Assembly (NCBI GenBank): GCA_025057595.1
Contig: JANXBK010000004.1
Location: 40,793-104,792, forward strand
Direction of reading: 5' to 3'
Length of the DNA stretch: 64,000 nucleotides
Source of the DNA: Thermodesulfovibrio sp.
GTDB taxonomy: Bacteria; Nitrospirota; Thermodesulfovibrionia; Thermodesulfovibrionales; Thermodesulfovibrionaceae
Below the pieces are notes generated by a model. It was not told the origin of the DNA. It did no database searches and saw only the letters and a program-made list of their open reading frames with translations. Positions 27,246 through 36,488 of this stretch are shown here, one piece after another; the first letter of the stretch is position 1; each line of letters begins with the position of its first letter. Both the position numbers and the translations under genes were made by a program.

Positions 27246-29222
27246 ATGCTTCAAGAATTCTTACAGGCAATAATTATAATATTTGGTATTTCTGGAATTA
27301 TCATATATCTTCTTGGAAAAATAAAAATTCCATCAATAGTTGGATTCCTACTAGCTGGTACCTTAATAGGACCATATGGGTTAGGTTTAATAAAGAATCC
27401 ACATGCAGTAGAGATTATTGCAGAGATTGGTGTAATTCTTCTGATGTTCACTATTGGAGTTGAGTTTTCTGTTCCAAGATTAATTAATTTAAAAAAAGAG
27501 GTATTTCTCTTTGGAAGTCTACAGGTTTCACTTACAATTATTGCCATATCATTGATAAGCTTGTTATTCTTTGAAAGCTCTATTAATAACTCTATATTTT
27601 ATGGGTTTCTTGTTGCATTAAGTAGCACAGCAATTGTTATGAAACTTCTTTCAGAAAGAGGAGAGATTAACTCCCCCCATGGAAAAATCTGTGTAGGAAT
27701 TCTTCTATTTCAGGATTTTTGTATCGTGCCTTTGATGCTCTTTACTCAACTGCTTGCAGGTAAAGGTGAAAGCTATCTTGACTTTTTTACAGTGATTGGT
27801 AAGGCTTTTATTATTTTTTCAATAGTCTTCCTATTTTCCCGAATTGCTGTTCCCTATATACTTCATGAAGTTGTAAAAACAAGAAGTAGAGAGCTTTTTA
27901 TCATAGTAACGATTCTTATATGTCTCGGAATTGCATATTTTACCTCAAGGCTTGGACTTTCTCTTGCTCTTGGAGCCTTTTTGGCAGGAGTTGTTATATC
28001 TGAATCAGAATACTCTGCACAAGCTATATCAGATATTTTACCATTTAAAGAAACCTTCTCTGGAGTATTTTTTATATCTGTTGGAATGCTTTTAAACATA
28101 AGTTATATTAAGTCAAATCTTATCCAAGAGCTAATAACTGTTGGTAATATTTTTATTCTAAAAACTTTAATTATTTCGTTGATAGTCTATATTTTTATAC
28201 ACTCCATTAAACTCTCCTTTAAATCTGCATTATTTTTAGCTCAAATAGGAGAGTTTTCCTTTGTGCTTGCCTTTGCTGGCAAATCTTTTGGACTTTTAGA
28301 TGAATCAATCTATCAGAGCTTTATTAGTGCATCAATTATTACAATGCTTCTAACCCCCTTAATTATCAGATTTTCACCTAAATTAGTAGACAGTTTAGTG
28401 AAGATTGAACCATTTAGGTCGTTGGAAAAGATTAGAAAAATCAAAGAAAGTGATATAGTAGTAAAAAAATCAAATCATGTTATTATTATAGGATTCGGTC
28501 TTAATGGAAGAAACTTAGCAAAAGTTCTCAAAGAAGTGAATATTCCCTATGTAGTTTTAGATCTTAATCCAGATACAGTCAGAAAAATGAAGAAGAAGGG
28601 AGAGCCAATTTACTACGGCGATGGAACAAGTGCTGAGATTCTCCATAAATTAGGTATACATAGAGCAAGAGTTTTAGTTATTGCAATATCTGATCCAGTT
28701 GCAACAAGAAAAATTGTACAAATTGCCAAAGGAGAAAATCCTAAAATTCATATAATTGTAAGAACTCGCTTTGTAACAGAAATAGAGGAGCTACAAAAAC
28801 TTGGTGCAAATGAGGTTATTCCTGAAGAGTTTGAAACTTCTCTTGAGATTTTTGCAAGAGTTCTACATCACTTCGGCTTTCCGAGGAATGAAATTCTTAA
28901 AATGATAGAAACAATTAGGAAAGAACACTATGAGATTCTTAGGACTCCTGAACTACATAGAAGAGTCTCTGTTGAATGTGTCTTCTTTGAAGGTCTTGAT
29001 ATAGATAGTTACCGAGTTGAGAGTAATTCATGGATAGTAGGACAGACTCTAAAATCTCTTGACTTAAGAGCAAAAGTTGGAGTTACAGTAATAGCAATTC
29101 AGAGAAATGGTGAAACCATCCTTAATCCACCAGCAGATTTAGTAATTAAAGAGAATGATTTAGTATTTTATGTAGGCAGTAAAAAACAGTTAATTGATGC
29201 CTATAACTTTTTCAAGAAATAA
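27246..29222 (+). CDS. KefB-type monovalent cation:proton antiporter
   Basis: 658 aa. Residues 1-385 are a CPA2-type Na+/H+ exchanger membrane domain of about 12 helices (GFLLAGTLIGPYGLGLI; FQDFCIVPLML with the charged transport-site region). Residues 410-530 are a TrkA-N (RCK) nucleotide-binding domain with IIGFGLNGRNLAKVL and DGTSAEILHKLGI. Residues 565-655 are a TrkA-C ligand-binding domain. Expected to export K+ or Na+ in exchange for protons, gated by a nucleotide. A tRNA-Ser gene lies convergently downstream. Confidence 0.88.
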   Translation: MLQEFLQAIIIIFGISGIIIYLLGKIKIPSIVGFLLAGTLIGPYGLGLIKNPHAVEIIAEIGVILLMFTIGVEFSVPRLINLKKEVFLFGSLQVSLTIIAISLISLLFFESSINNSIFYGFLVALSSTAIVMKLLSERGEINSPHGKICVGILLFQDFCIVPLMLFTQLLAGKGESYLDFFTVIGKAFIIFSIVFLFSRIAVPYILHEVVKTRSRELFIIVTILICLGIAYFTSRLGLSLALGAFLAGVVISESEYSAQAISDILPFKETFSGVFFISVGMLLNISYIKSNLIQELITVGNIFILKTLIISLIVYIFIHSIKLSFKSALFLAQIGEFSFVLAFAGKSFGLLDESIYQSFISASIITMLLTPLIIRFSPKLVDSLVKIEPFRSLEKIRKIKESDIVVKKSNHVIIIGFGLNGRNLAKVLKEVNIPYVVLDLNPDTVRKMKKKGEPIYYGDGTSAEILHKLGIHRARVLVIAISDPVATRKIVQIAKGENPKIHIIVRTRFVTEIEELQKLGANEVIPEEFETSLEIFARVLHHFGFPRNEILKMIETIRKEHYEILRTPELHRRVSVECVFFEGLDIDSYRVESNSWIVGQTLKSLDLRAKVGVTVIAIQRNGETILNPPADLVIKENDLVFYVGSKKQLIDAYNFFKK

Positions 29223-29226
29223 TAAA

Positions 29227-29318
29227 CGGAGAGGGAGGGATTCGAACCCTCGGTGGAGCTTTTTAGACCCCACACGCGATTTCCAGTCGCGCCCGTTCGG
29301 CCACTCCGGCACCTCTCC
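29227..29318 (-). tRNA. tRNA-Ser (GGA)
   Basis: The reverse complement folds as GGAGAGG acceptor, D arm GCCGGAGTGGCCGAACGGGC, anticodon arm CGCGACTGGAAATCGCG with anticodon GGA, a long variable arm typical of serine, and T arm GAGGGTTCGAATCCCTC. Discriminator G; the CCA end is not encoded. Confidence 0.95.
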
Positions 29319-29365
29319 AGAATTTATTTTAGCATTTATTTTACAGCATTTTCTATAAAAATATA

Positions 29366-29387
29366 GGGAGACTTTTAAAAGTCTCCC
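29366..29387 (-). terminator. Rho-independent terminator of the cytochrome operon
   Basis: Perfect 22-bp palindrome GGGAGACTTTT/AAAAGTCTCCC, followed on the minus strand by TATATTTTTAT. It lies 30 bp past the stop of the four-heme cytochrome gene. Confidence 0.75.
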
Positions 29388-29417
29388 TTAAATTAAGAAA
29401 CTAATGCGCTAAAAATA

Positions 29418-29789
29418 TTAAGATTTTTTATGACATTCATTACATTTTACTGGTGCGGATTTTCCTGCTTCATTCTCTTTTTTATGGCAATCTATACAGT
29501 TTTTGTGATATGCATCCATAGCTTTAGGTGCTCCTCCTTTTGCCTCTGCGATATCATGACAGGATATACATTTTTCCACCTTTTCAGCAGGATTAGGATC
29601 CTTATGATGACAATCTTTACAGTCAATCTTATAGTCTTCTGCATGTTTCTTATGAGTAAACTCCGTCGGAGGAAACTTCGCACCTTCCCAATGAAGCATA
29701 TATACATCCTTAGGCTGAGCATGAACAAAACTAATGACAAAAACAAAACAAACTGCAATCAGCACTATTAAACCTTTCTTTGATGTCAC
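29418..29789 (-). CDS. Four-heme cytochrome c3-like periplasmic protein
   Basis: About 123 aa with a signal peptide (GLIVLIAVCFVFVISFVHA). Four CxxCH heme sites: CKDCH, CISCH, CIDCH and CNECH, with extra histidines (FTHKKHAEDYK, AYHKN) as axial ligands. Periplasmic electron carrier of the class III / c7-c3 type. The track starts at GTG 29798, inside the ribosome site; I prefer GTG 29789, with GGAGG 8 nt upstream. Last gene of the operon with the cytochrome b and the 17-heme protein. Confidence 0.85.
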   Translation of the reverse strand: MTSKKGLIVLIAVCFVFVISFVHAQPKDVYMLHWEGAKFPPTEFTHKKHAEDYKIDCKDCHHKDPNPAEKVEKCISCHDIAEAKGGAPKAMDAYHKNCIDCHKKENEAGKSAPVKCNECHKKS

Positions 29790-29825
29790 CCTTTTCACCT
29801 CCTTTCATTTCTAATTCTTTATTTT

Positions 29826-30458
29826 TTAGTGCTCTTCAGGCTCTTCTTCATATCCAGTAAACATTGCTTTAATGTGAGCCATTGGAGTATGACCTAAGGT
29901 GGCAAGATAAAAATGTACGATTATAAAAGCACTAAAAAAGACCCATAAAGCTGTATGAATAAGAGAAACAATCTGAATTCCTCCAGCAAGCTCAACTAAG
30001 AAGCTAAAAAGATGTGGATCCCAAAGAATTAAACCAGTGACAATCTGTAAAGGTATCAGTAAAATCATGATCATCAAATAGGATAGTTGTTGCATCGGAT
30101 TAAATTTATTATCTGGTGTGGGATGATGTGGATTTTTATCTCCAACCATTATGCCATATCCATAATATTTTGCCTGCTTTATAGACCTTTTTATAAAATC
30201 TACAGGCTTCCAAAAGGGAGGAATATAAATCTTAAAGAGCTTTCCTGAAAATAGATAGTAAAACAGCCAAATAAAGTAGTTAGCCAAAAGAATAAATCCT
30301 AACCAACTATGAATATCTACAGCTGTTTCAAAACTCATAAGCCCTAAGGTATCACCAAATCTTATCTGTGCTCCGGTAATTATAAGTATTATAAAGCTTA
30401 TAGCATTTATCCAGTGCCATATTCTCACTGGTAAAGGATGTAAATAGACTTTCTTCAT
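29826..30458 (-). CDS. Membrane cytochrome b subunit (hydrogenase/formate dehydrogenase type)
   Basis: 210 aa with four or five membrane helices and conserved histidines: LPVRIWHWINAISFIILIITG, DIHSWLGFIL, and C-terminal IVHFYLATLGHTPMAHIKAMFTG. This is the di-heme b-type quinone-reactive fold of FdnI/HydC/thiosulfate-reductase gamma subunits. No catalytic dehydrogenase or hydrogenase subunit is nearby; the partners are two multiheme c cytochromes. It starts where the 17-heme gene stops (1-nt overlap). Confidence 0.85.
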   Translation of the reverse strand: MKKVYLHPLPVRIWHWINAISFIILIITGAQIRFGDTLGLMSFETAVDIHSWLGFILLANYFIWLFYYLFSGKLFKIYIPPFWKPVDFIKRSIKQAKYYGYGIMVGDKNPHHPTPDNKFNPMQQLSYLMIMILLIPLQIVTGLILWDPHLFSFLVELAGGIQIVSLIHTALWVFFSAFIIVHFYLATLGHTPMAHIKAMFTGYEEEPEEH

Positions 30459-32458
30459 TATTTACCCTCCCTTCTTTTTCTTCTAATTGGTGCAGTAAGA
30501 GCTCTAAGTGCAATATGCCCTACCGCAACTGCAATGCCACCAAAAAGTGCAAGTAAAAAGAGAATATCAAGTATCTGAATTTTTGTTGTTCCTAAAACAT
30601 AGAAATCACTGATATTCGGTATTGCATAAGCTGAATTTAGAGCTTTCGTATCAAAATCTATCCTGAAAGGCTTTGCTCCCTCTTTATTTATTTCTAATTT
30701 ACCTTTAAAATCTGCTTTAGGATTATGACATACATCACAATCTTTGACTGCTACCTTCTTTGTCTCAATTTTATGTGCTTCATTTGGCTCTATTACATCT
30801 ATTCTACCTACCAACTTTACATCTGACTTTGTTTCAAGAGCATCTATAAATTGCCATAACTCAAAGGAGTCAACCTTCTTGTCCTTGTTTATATCGATCT
30901 TTTCTTTAACCTTTTCTAAATCGATATTTAATATCTTTGCTACTTCTTCTAAGGTAAAAGGCTTATTCTTCCTTTTTTCATAAAGTGTTAAATATACAGC
31001 TTTTTGACCTTTTACATGACAACTTGCGCAACTTGAGGAAGCAAAGTGAGTATCAACAAAAGAGGAAAGTCTTACTGGTGGATTCCATAGCCATTTATTA
31101 TGCGCTGATTTTACATCTTTGTGACATTTAATACATAAATCACTTATTTTTGCAATATTAGTTGTTAAAACATCATGAGCATTATGACAAGAAGAACAAA
31201 CTGGAGCATTTTGCTTTCCTTGTAAGAAAGCCTCATGGTGTATACTTAGTTTAAAAGTCTCCATCTCTTTTTTATGACATTCTGCGCAAAGCCCCATTCT
31301 TAAATTTCTGTCTGTTTTTATCCCTGCAACAGTATGATATCCGTGACATTTCAAACAATCAGGAGACTGCAGATTACCCTTAACTAATGCTTGAGCATGT
31401 ATGCTTTTGTCATATTTTCCAACCTCCTCCTTATGACAGTTGTTACATATTTCTTTTGCTTTTGCTCTATACTCAGCAACAGAATCAAAAGTTCTTATTG
31501 GATGCTGCGTAGGTGAAAAATCTTTGTGACAGTCACTGCATTTAAGTTTTTTATGAACTGAAGCAAGCAAATCAGACTCCTTCACTTGAACTGATAAAGA
31601 TTCACCGCTTTTCATCTTCATTGATATAGCTCTACTATGACAGTTAAGACAGTATTGAGACTCAGGAGCTGTCTTCACTACTTTTACTGATTTTACTTCA
31701 TGATAGCCATGACACTGTATACAAGGAGTAGTTTTTGCTACAGCATAATGAGCTGGGTTTTTCTTTAGCTCTTTGTCTGTATGACACTTTGTACATATCT
31801 TTGTCATTTCAACTCTGTAATGGACTTTGTCCTTAAAGTTATATATTGGATGATTTATTTTTGAGAAGTCAGAATGACATACGATACATTCAAAATTCTT
31901 ATGCACAGATCTTTTAATCTCCTCTTCACTAACTTTCAAAGATATCTTCTCTTTGCTTGGAAGTGTTTTAGATATCTCAAATTTATGACAAGCTAAGCAG
32001 TACTGAGAAACTTTCACTGTCTTTTTCCAATTTTTCATACTACCAATATAGTGTGAACCATGACATTCAGCACAAGATATTTCTTTTGATTTAACTATCT
32101 TTCCATGTACTTGTGGCTTCATTAATGCATTTTCAGGATGACAGGTTAAACAGTTCTGAGAAATTCGTCTTTGATAATCTCTTTTACTTTGAATCTTTTT
32201 AGGTGTGGGATGATTTTTTAAGCTTATATCTGGATGACAGGAAGAGCAATCTAAGGCTCCATGAACTGAAGATTCAAACTTTGATTTATCTACATAAAGA
32301 GAAAGAGTCTCTGCACTTTCTAACTTCTTTTTCAGAGTCTTTATTGAGTGACATTTAAAGCAGGCTTTTGTGTCTTGAGAGCTAACTTCACTGATAGGAT
32401 AAAAATAAGAAATAAGAAAACATAAAATTACAACTGCCGAAACTATTATTGCTCTCAT
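30458..32458 (-). CDS. Membrane-anchored 17-heme cytochrome c
   Basis: 666 aa. N-terminal signal/anchor (IIVSAVVILCFLISYFY), 17 CxxCH sites between residues about 33 and 580, and a C-terminal membrane helix (ILDILFLLALFGGIAVAVGHIAL) with basic tail RRKRREGK. The first two-thirds is built from about three similar four-heme modules, each opening with SVH...C.xCH and containing HP..F or HPTP. Around residue 522 there is an EF-hand-like DINKDKKVDSFELW, expected to bind Ca2+. Likely transfers electrons between the cytochrome b/quinone pool and periplasmic carriers. First gene of the operon; SD GAGGAGTGAAGG. Confidence 0.88.
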   Translation of the reverse strand: MRAIIVSAVVILCFLISYFYPISEVSSQDTKACFKCHSIKTLKKKLESAETLSLYVDKSKFESSVHGALDCSSCHPDISLKNHPTPKKIQSKRDYQRRISQNCLTCHPENALMKPQVHGKIVKSKEISCAECHGSHYIGSMKNWKKTVKVSQYCLACHKFEISKTLPSKEKISLKVSEEEIKRSVHKNFECIVCHSDFSKINHPIYNFKDKVHYRVEMTKICTKCHTDKELKKNPAHYAVAKTTPCIQCHGYHEVKSVKVVKTAPESQYCLNCHSRAISMKMKSGESLSVQVKESDLLASVHKKLKCSDCHKDFSPTQHPIRTFDSVAEYRAKAKEICNNCHKEEVGKYDKSIHAQALVKGNLQSPDCLKCHGYHTVAGIKTDRNLRMGLCAECHKKEMETFKLSIHHEAFLQGKQNAPVCSSCHNAHDVLTTNIAKISDLCIKCHKDVKSAHNKWLWNPPVRLSSFVDTHFASSSCASCHVKGQKAVYLTLYEKRKNKPFTLEEVAKILNIDLEKVKEKIDINKDKKVDSFELWQFIDALETKSDVKLVGRIDVIEPNEAHKIETKKVAVKDCDVCHNPKADFKGKLEINKEGAKPFRIDFDTKALNSAYAIPNISDFYVLGTTKIQILDILFLLALFGGIAVAVGHIALRALTAPIRRKRREGK

Positions 32459-32491
32459 CCTTCACTCCTCAACATTTTTTAAAATTGCAAA

Positions 32492-32500
32492 ATTATACCA
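32492..32500 (-). promoter_or_regulatory. Extended -10 promoter of the multiheme cytochrome operon
   Basis: TGGTATAAT on the minus strand, about 34 nt before the ATG. The predicted transcript has a leader carrying GAGGAGTGAAGG, in contrast to leaderless neighbours. Confidence 0.5.
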
Positions 32501-32562
32501 TAACATCCACAAATAATATCAATGCGAATCTATAAATTTTTTTAAAATTTAAATTAGAAAAA

Positions 32563-32961
32563 TTAATGATTATTTTTATAATAAAGAGGGTCTTCGCAGA
32601 GAGATTTTAGACATTGCCTTAAAACAGACTCTATCTCATTAGCTACTTTTTCAGAAAATCCAACTAAAGCCTTATTTCCTATAAAAGTTACTGGAACACC
32701 TGTAGGATTAATATTGTAAGCTTTTGCCATAGTTTGAAGAAGTTGTCTTGATGCTGGATTATACCAAACTTCATAATCTTTAATATGGAGCTGAGGATAC
32801 TTTTTCTTAAGAATGTTTAAAAACTCCTTTTGTTTAGCACAGTGTGGACATCCATCTGCCCAAAAAAAATAAAGTATCACCTCTTTTGAAGAACTATAGG
32901 AATAACTAAAAAACAGTAAAAGAAAAAATGAAGCTAAGATAAAACTTAACAATTTTTTCAT
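32563..32961 (-). CDS. Periplasmic thioredoxin-like protein
   Basis: About 132 aa. I place the start at the internal Met (32961), giving signal peptide MKKLLSFILASFFLLLFFSYSYS and a TGCTATATT promoter 6 nt upstream; the track start at 32997 would put 12 extra residues before it. Thioredoxin fold with redox motif ADGCPHCAKQKEF and cis-Pro TGVPVTFIGN. Divergent from the ResB/CcsA pair, so a role in keeping apocytochrome cysteines reduced is plausible; general disulfide exchange is the alternative. Confidence 0.75.
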   Translation of the reverse strand: MKKLLSFILASFFLLLFFSYSYSSSKEVILYFFWADGCPHCAKQKEFLNILKKKYPQLHIKDYEVWYNPASRQLLQTMAKAYNINPTGVPVTFIGNKALVGFSEKVANEIESVLRQCLKSLCEDPLYYKNNH

Positions 32962-32967
32962 TAGAAA

Positions 32968-32976
32968 AATATAGCA
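32968..32976 (-). promoter_or_regulatory. Extended -10 leaderless promoter of the thioredoxin gene
   Basis: TGCTATATT on the minus strand, 6 nt before the ATG of the preferred start. No Shine-Dalgarno. It supports the start at 32961 over the longer ORF. Confidence 0.5.
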
Positions 32977-33017
32977 CACATATGATAAATTAATCAATTA
33001 GATTTAACTAAAAAGTT

Positions 33018-34415
33018 ATGTCGAAGTTAAATAGGTTAAATGAAAAAATTTGGCAATTTTTCTCTTCTGTTGATCTTGCAGTAGCTTTATTTATTGTAAT
33101 TTCTATAGGAGCAGCAATAGGAACTGTCATTCCTCAAAGAAGTGAGCCAGATATAGTAATAAAATTTTTTTCAAAGTTTCTTCCTATGAATCTTTCACTT
33201 AATTTATATGAAATTGTAAGCCTATTAGACCTAAATAATGTTTATCATAGCTGGTGGTTTACATTTTTACTTTTTATGTTTGCTTTAAATTTAGTTATAT
33301 GCTCTATTGACAGACTACCGAATCTTTTAAAATCTATTAAAAAACCTACACAACCCTATCCCGAAAGTTTTCTGCGCTCTATTTCTACTAAAAAAGAGTT
33401 TATATACAAATCGAAAAGACAAGAAATTTTAGAAAAAATGCTAAATTTACTAAAACATAACAAATTTTCAACAACTCTATTTGAAACCTCACAGGGCATT
33501 CAAATTTACTGTAGTAGATGGAGCAAATCACGTTTAGCAGTATACTTAACCCATTTTAGTATCCTAATTATATTGGCAGGAGCCTTAGTTGGAACATTTT
33601 TTGGTTTAAGAGGATACATAAATATTGTTGAAGGAACCTCCTCAAACTTGGCAATTTTAGATAACGGAAGACCAATTTACTTACCCTTTGAAATTGCCTG
33701 CGACAAATTTGAAGTAGAGTTTTATGAAAACTCTTCTGTTCCAAAAGCTTACAGAAGTTACATAAGAATCATTGAAGATGGTAAAAATGTTAAATTAAAC
33801 AATAAAGAAAACTTTGTAGTTGAGGTTAATGAGCCTTTCACATACAAGAATATAACCTTTTATCAAGCTACCTATGGATTTCAGCTCACTGAACATACTC
33901 TATTTAAATTTAAATTTCTCAATAATGAAAAAGAGTATCTTGTAAATTTAGAATTTGAAAAGAAAAATAAACTTCCTAATACTAATGTATATATCTCTGT
34001 AATTGATTTTTCACCTGCTTTAGGAGTTGATGAAGAAGGCAGGTTTTTCACTATGGACAGTAGTATGATCAATCCTGCAGCACTTATTCTCTTTGAAGAG
34101 GGTAATAGAAAGTTTCATAAATGGATACTCGCAAGAGTTCCAGAAAGTTGGCAAACTCCTTACGGACAGCTAAAGCTAACTGAGGTATGGGGTGCACAGT
34201 TTACTGGTTTACAATTTAAGAAAGATCCTGGTGTAATCCTAATCTATATTGGCTCAACGCTTCTGTGTGTTGGACTATTTATTTGTCTCTTTTTTAGACC
34301 TTTAAGATTTTTTGTATTTTTAGAGGGAAATAAGGTGATATTTTATTTGCCAACTAAAAAGGAGAGTGTTTTATCAGAAATTGATAAAATTTTAAATAAA
34401 CTGGAGGGAAAATGA
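33018..34415 (+). CDS. resB: Cytochrome c biogenesis protein ResB
   Basis: 465-aa membrane protein of the System II cytochrome c maturation machinery. Opening IWQFFSSVDLAVALFIVISIGAAIGTVIPQ is the ResB family start; further helices at about 80-100, 175-200 and 410-430, with a large periplasmic domain between the third and fourth. Its stop overlaps the ccsA-type start by 4 nt. Supplies the export/reduction half of the synthetase that makes the multiheme cytochromes upstream. Confidence 0.9.
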   Translation: MSKLNRLNEKIWQFFSSVDLAVALFIVISIGAAIGTVIPQRSEPDIVIKFFSKFLPMNLSLNLYEIVSLLDLNNVYHSWWFTFLLFMFALNLVICSIDRLPNLLKSIKKPTQPYPESFLRSISTKKEFIYKSKRQEILEKMLNLLKHNKFSTTLFETSQGIQIYCSRWSKSRLAVYLTHFSILIILAGALVGTFFGLRGYINIVEGTSSNLAILDNGRPIYLPFEIACDKFEVEFYENSSVPKAYRSYIRIIEDGKNVKLNNKENFVVEVNEPFTYKNITFYQATYGFQLTEHTLFKFKFLNNEKEYLVNLEFEKKNKLPNTNVYISVIDFSPALGVDEEGRFFTMDSSMINPAALILFEEGNRKFHKWILARVPESWQTPYGQLKLTEVWGAQFTGLQFKKDPGVILIYIGSTLLCVGLFICLFFRPLRFFVFLEGNKVIFYLPTKKESVLSEIDKILNKLEGK

Positions 34416-35470
34416 GCTATCAAGTAATTGCTATAGCTGGATTTATTTATATAATCGCTATGCCAATCTATGTTGTACATTTAATAACAAAAAGCAAGAA
34501 AGTTGGATATTTAGCTACAGCCTCATTCTTATTAGGTCTATTAATACATTTAATTGGATTTGTTCAAAGATACAAAGAGATGTATGCGATAAATCAATCC
34601 CTTCTTCATAGTATTCCAATTACAAATCTATATGAAAGTATTGTTTTTTTTGTTTTATGTTTAGTAGGTGGCTACTTATTTATTGAGTGGAAATACAAGA
34701 AAAAAGCACTTGGAGTTTTTGTATCTACCCTTGCTGGAATTATAATCTCTCTGACTGATCTTTTAGGAGTAACTAAAGAAGTCCAGCCTCTTGTTCCTGC
34801 ACTAAAAAGTAACTGGTTACTTGCTCATGTAACATTAAGTTTTATCTCTTATGCAGCATTTGCTGTAGGATTTATTACAGCAGCTTTACATATAGTAGTT
34901 GCCTCTGAAAGTAAAAAATCTTTTAAATATATACTTTCAACCTTTCTGCTTGGATTTATGTTATTTACCTTTATTTCAGTGATAATAGATATTCTATACT
35001 CTTCTAACCCAAAAACTGTCAGAATCTTTCAGTCTACATTGGGCAACTCCTCAGCAGTTGTCTCTACAATAAGTTGGATAGCTTTACTGAGTTTTATTTT
35101 AGGATTTTGGTATATTGGTGATAAAATTAAAAATTTGCTTACTACTCTAAGAATAGACTCTGATTTTCTTGAAGAGATTACCTATAAAATGATTGCTTTT
35201 GGATTTCCAATTTTTACAATAGGCGGACTTGTTTTTGGTGCAATATGGGCAGAACAAGCCTGGGGAAGATACTGGGGATGGGATCCAAAAGAAACGTGGT
35301 CATTGATTACATGGTTTGTATATGCCTTTTATCTACATTCCAAGTTCATCAGAGGATGGCGTGGCACAAAAACATCGATAATCGCAGTTTTAGGATTTCT
35401 TGTTACCTTATTTACTTATCTCGGGGTTAATTTATTTTTAAGTGGACTGCACTCTTACGGAAGCATGTAA
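34412..35470 (+). CDS. ccsA: Cytochrome c heme lyase subunit CcsA/CcsB type
   Basis: 352 aa with about eight membrane helices. Contains the heme-handling WWD-type motif WAEQAWGRYWGWDPKETWSL, and flanking histidines (LAHVTLSF, FYLHSKFIRGWRG, GLHSYGSM). Together with ResB it forms the System II holocytochrome synthetase. Annotations use CcsA and CcsB inconsistently for this protein. tsaD follows after 2 nt. Confidence 0.9.
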   Translation: MSYQVIAIAGFIYIIAMPIYVVHLITKSKKVGYLATASFLLGLLIHLIGFVQRYKEMYAINQSLLHSIPITNLYESIVFFVLCLVGGYLFIEWKYKKKALGVFVSTLAGIIISLTDLLGVTKEVQPLVPALKSNWLLAHVTLSFISYAAFAVGFITAALHIVVASESKKSFKYILSTFLLGFMLFTFISVIIDILYSSNPKTVRIFQSTLGNSSAVVSTISWIALLSFILGFWYIGDKIKNLLTTLRIDSDFLEEITYKMIAFGFPIFTIGGLVFGAIWAEQAWGRYWGWDPKETWSLITWFVYAFYLHSKFIRGWRGTKTSIIAVLGFLVTLFTYLGVNLFLSGLHSYGSM

Positions 35471-35472
35471 CT

Positions 35473-36471
35473 ATGTTAATACTTGGAATTGATACTTCCT
35501 GTGATGATACTTCAGCATCAGTAATAAATGGTAGAAAAATATTAAGCAATATTGTTTCATCCCAGATTAGTTTTCACAGAAAATACGGAGGAGTCGTTCC
35601 AGAGATTGCCTCTCGAAAGCATATTGAATGGATTTGGAATGTTACAGAACAAGCTCTGAATGAAGCCAAGGCAAATTTTAAAGATATTGAGCTTATAGCT
35701 GTCTGCCACGGTCCAGGACTAATTGGTTCTCTCTTGGTAGGATTGTGTTTTGCAAAAGCTTTAAGTTATGCTTCCCAAAAACCTTTAGTGGCAGTAAATC
35801 ATCTTGAAGGTCATATTCTCTCTATATTTCTTGAAGAAGAACCAGAGTTTCCTTTTATTAGTCTTATTGTCTCTGGAGGACATACATCTCTTTACAGAGT
35901 TGATGATTTTGGTAAATATAAAGAACTTGGAAGAACACGTGATGATGCAGCAGGCGAGGCTTTTGATAAAATTGCAAAAATGCTCGGATTAGGTTATCCT
36001 GGTGGACCAATAATTGACTCTTTGGCAAAAAAAGGCAATCCCGAAAAATTTAATTTGCCAAGACCCTATTTACATAAAAGTTTTGATTTTAGTTTTAGTG
36101 GATTAAAAACAGCAGTAAAACTACTCATTAAAAATTTAGGCTATGAAGAAGGAAGTTTAGATGAGGATATAAAAAAAGATATTGCAGCAGCTTTTCAATC
36201 AGCAGTTGTAGATGTACTAATTGAAAAAATAAAGTGGGCTACAGAGTTTGAAAATATAAAAACAGTTGTTATAACAGGCGGAGTTGCAGCAAACAGTGAA
36301 TTAAGAGAGCGTTGTTTAAAACTTAAAGAAGAAGGATTAAATGTTTATCTCCCCTCTAAGGCTTTATGTACTGACAATGCAGCAATGATTGCTGTTGCTG
36401 GATATGAGAGATATCTTAGAGGAGAAAAATCAGACTTATTTGTAAATGCAAAGGCATATTTACCCTTATAG
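35473..36471 (+). CDS. tsaD: tRNA t6A37 threonylcarbamoyltransferase TsaD
   Basis: 332 aa. Opening [15 protein letters not shown], metal-binding NHLEGHILS (HxxxH), SGGHTSLY and C-terminal [12 protein letters not shown] and CTDNAAMIA are the TsaD set. Transfers threonylcarbamoyl to A37, the substrate of MtaB encoded at 20.2-21.4 kb. Two bases separate it from the cytochrome synthetase gene, so it may be in the same transcript. Confidence 0.96.
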   Translation: MLILGIDTSCDDTSASVINGRKILSNIVSSQISFHRKYGGVVPEIASRKHIEWIWNVTEQALNEAKANFKDIELIAVCHGPGLIGSLLVGLCFAKALSYASQKPLVAVNHLEGHILSIFLEEEPEFPFISLIVSGGHTSLYRVDDFGKYKELGRTRDDAAGEAFDKIAKMLGLGYPGGPIIDSLAKKGNPEKFNLPRPYLHKSFDFSFSGLKTAVKLLIKNLGYEEGSLDEDIKKDIAAAFQSAVVDVLIEKIKWATEFENIKTVVITGGVAANSELRERCLKLKEEGLNVYLPSKALCTDNAAMIAVAGYERYLRGEKSDLFVNAKAYLPL

Positions 36472-36488
36472 AATTTAGGAGGATAAAG

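Noticed and set aside
27227-27463. 78-aa ORF overlapping the antiporter start in another frame
   Set aside because: Low-complexity shadow of the membrane protein gene (many Trp/Asn); no ribosome site.
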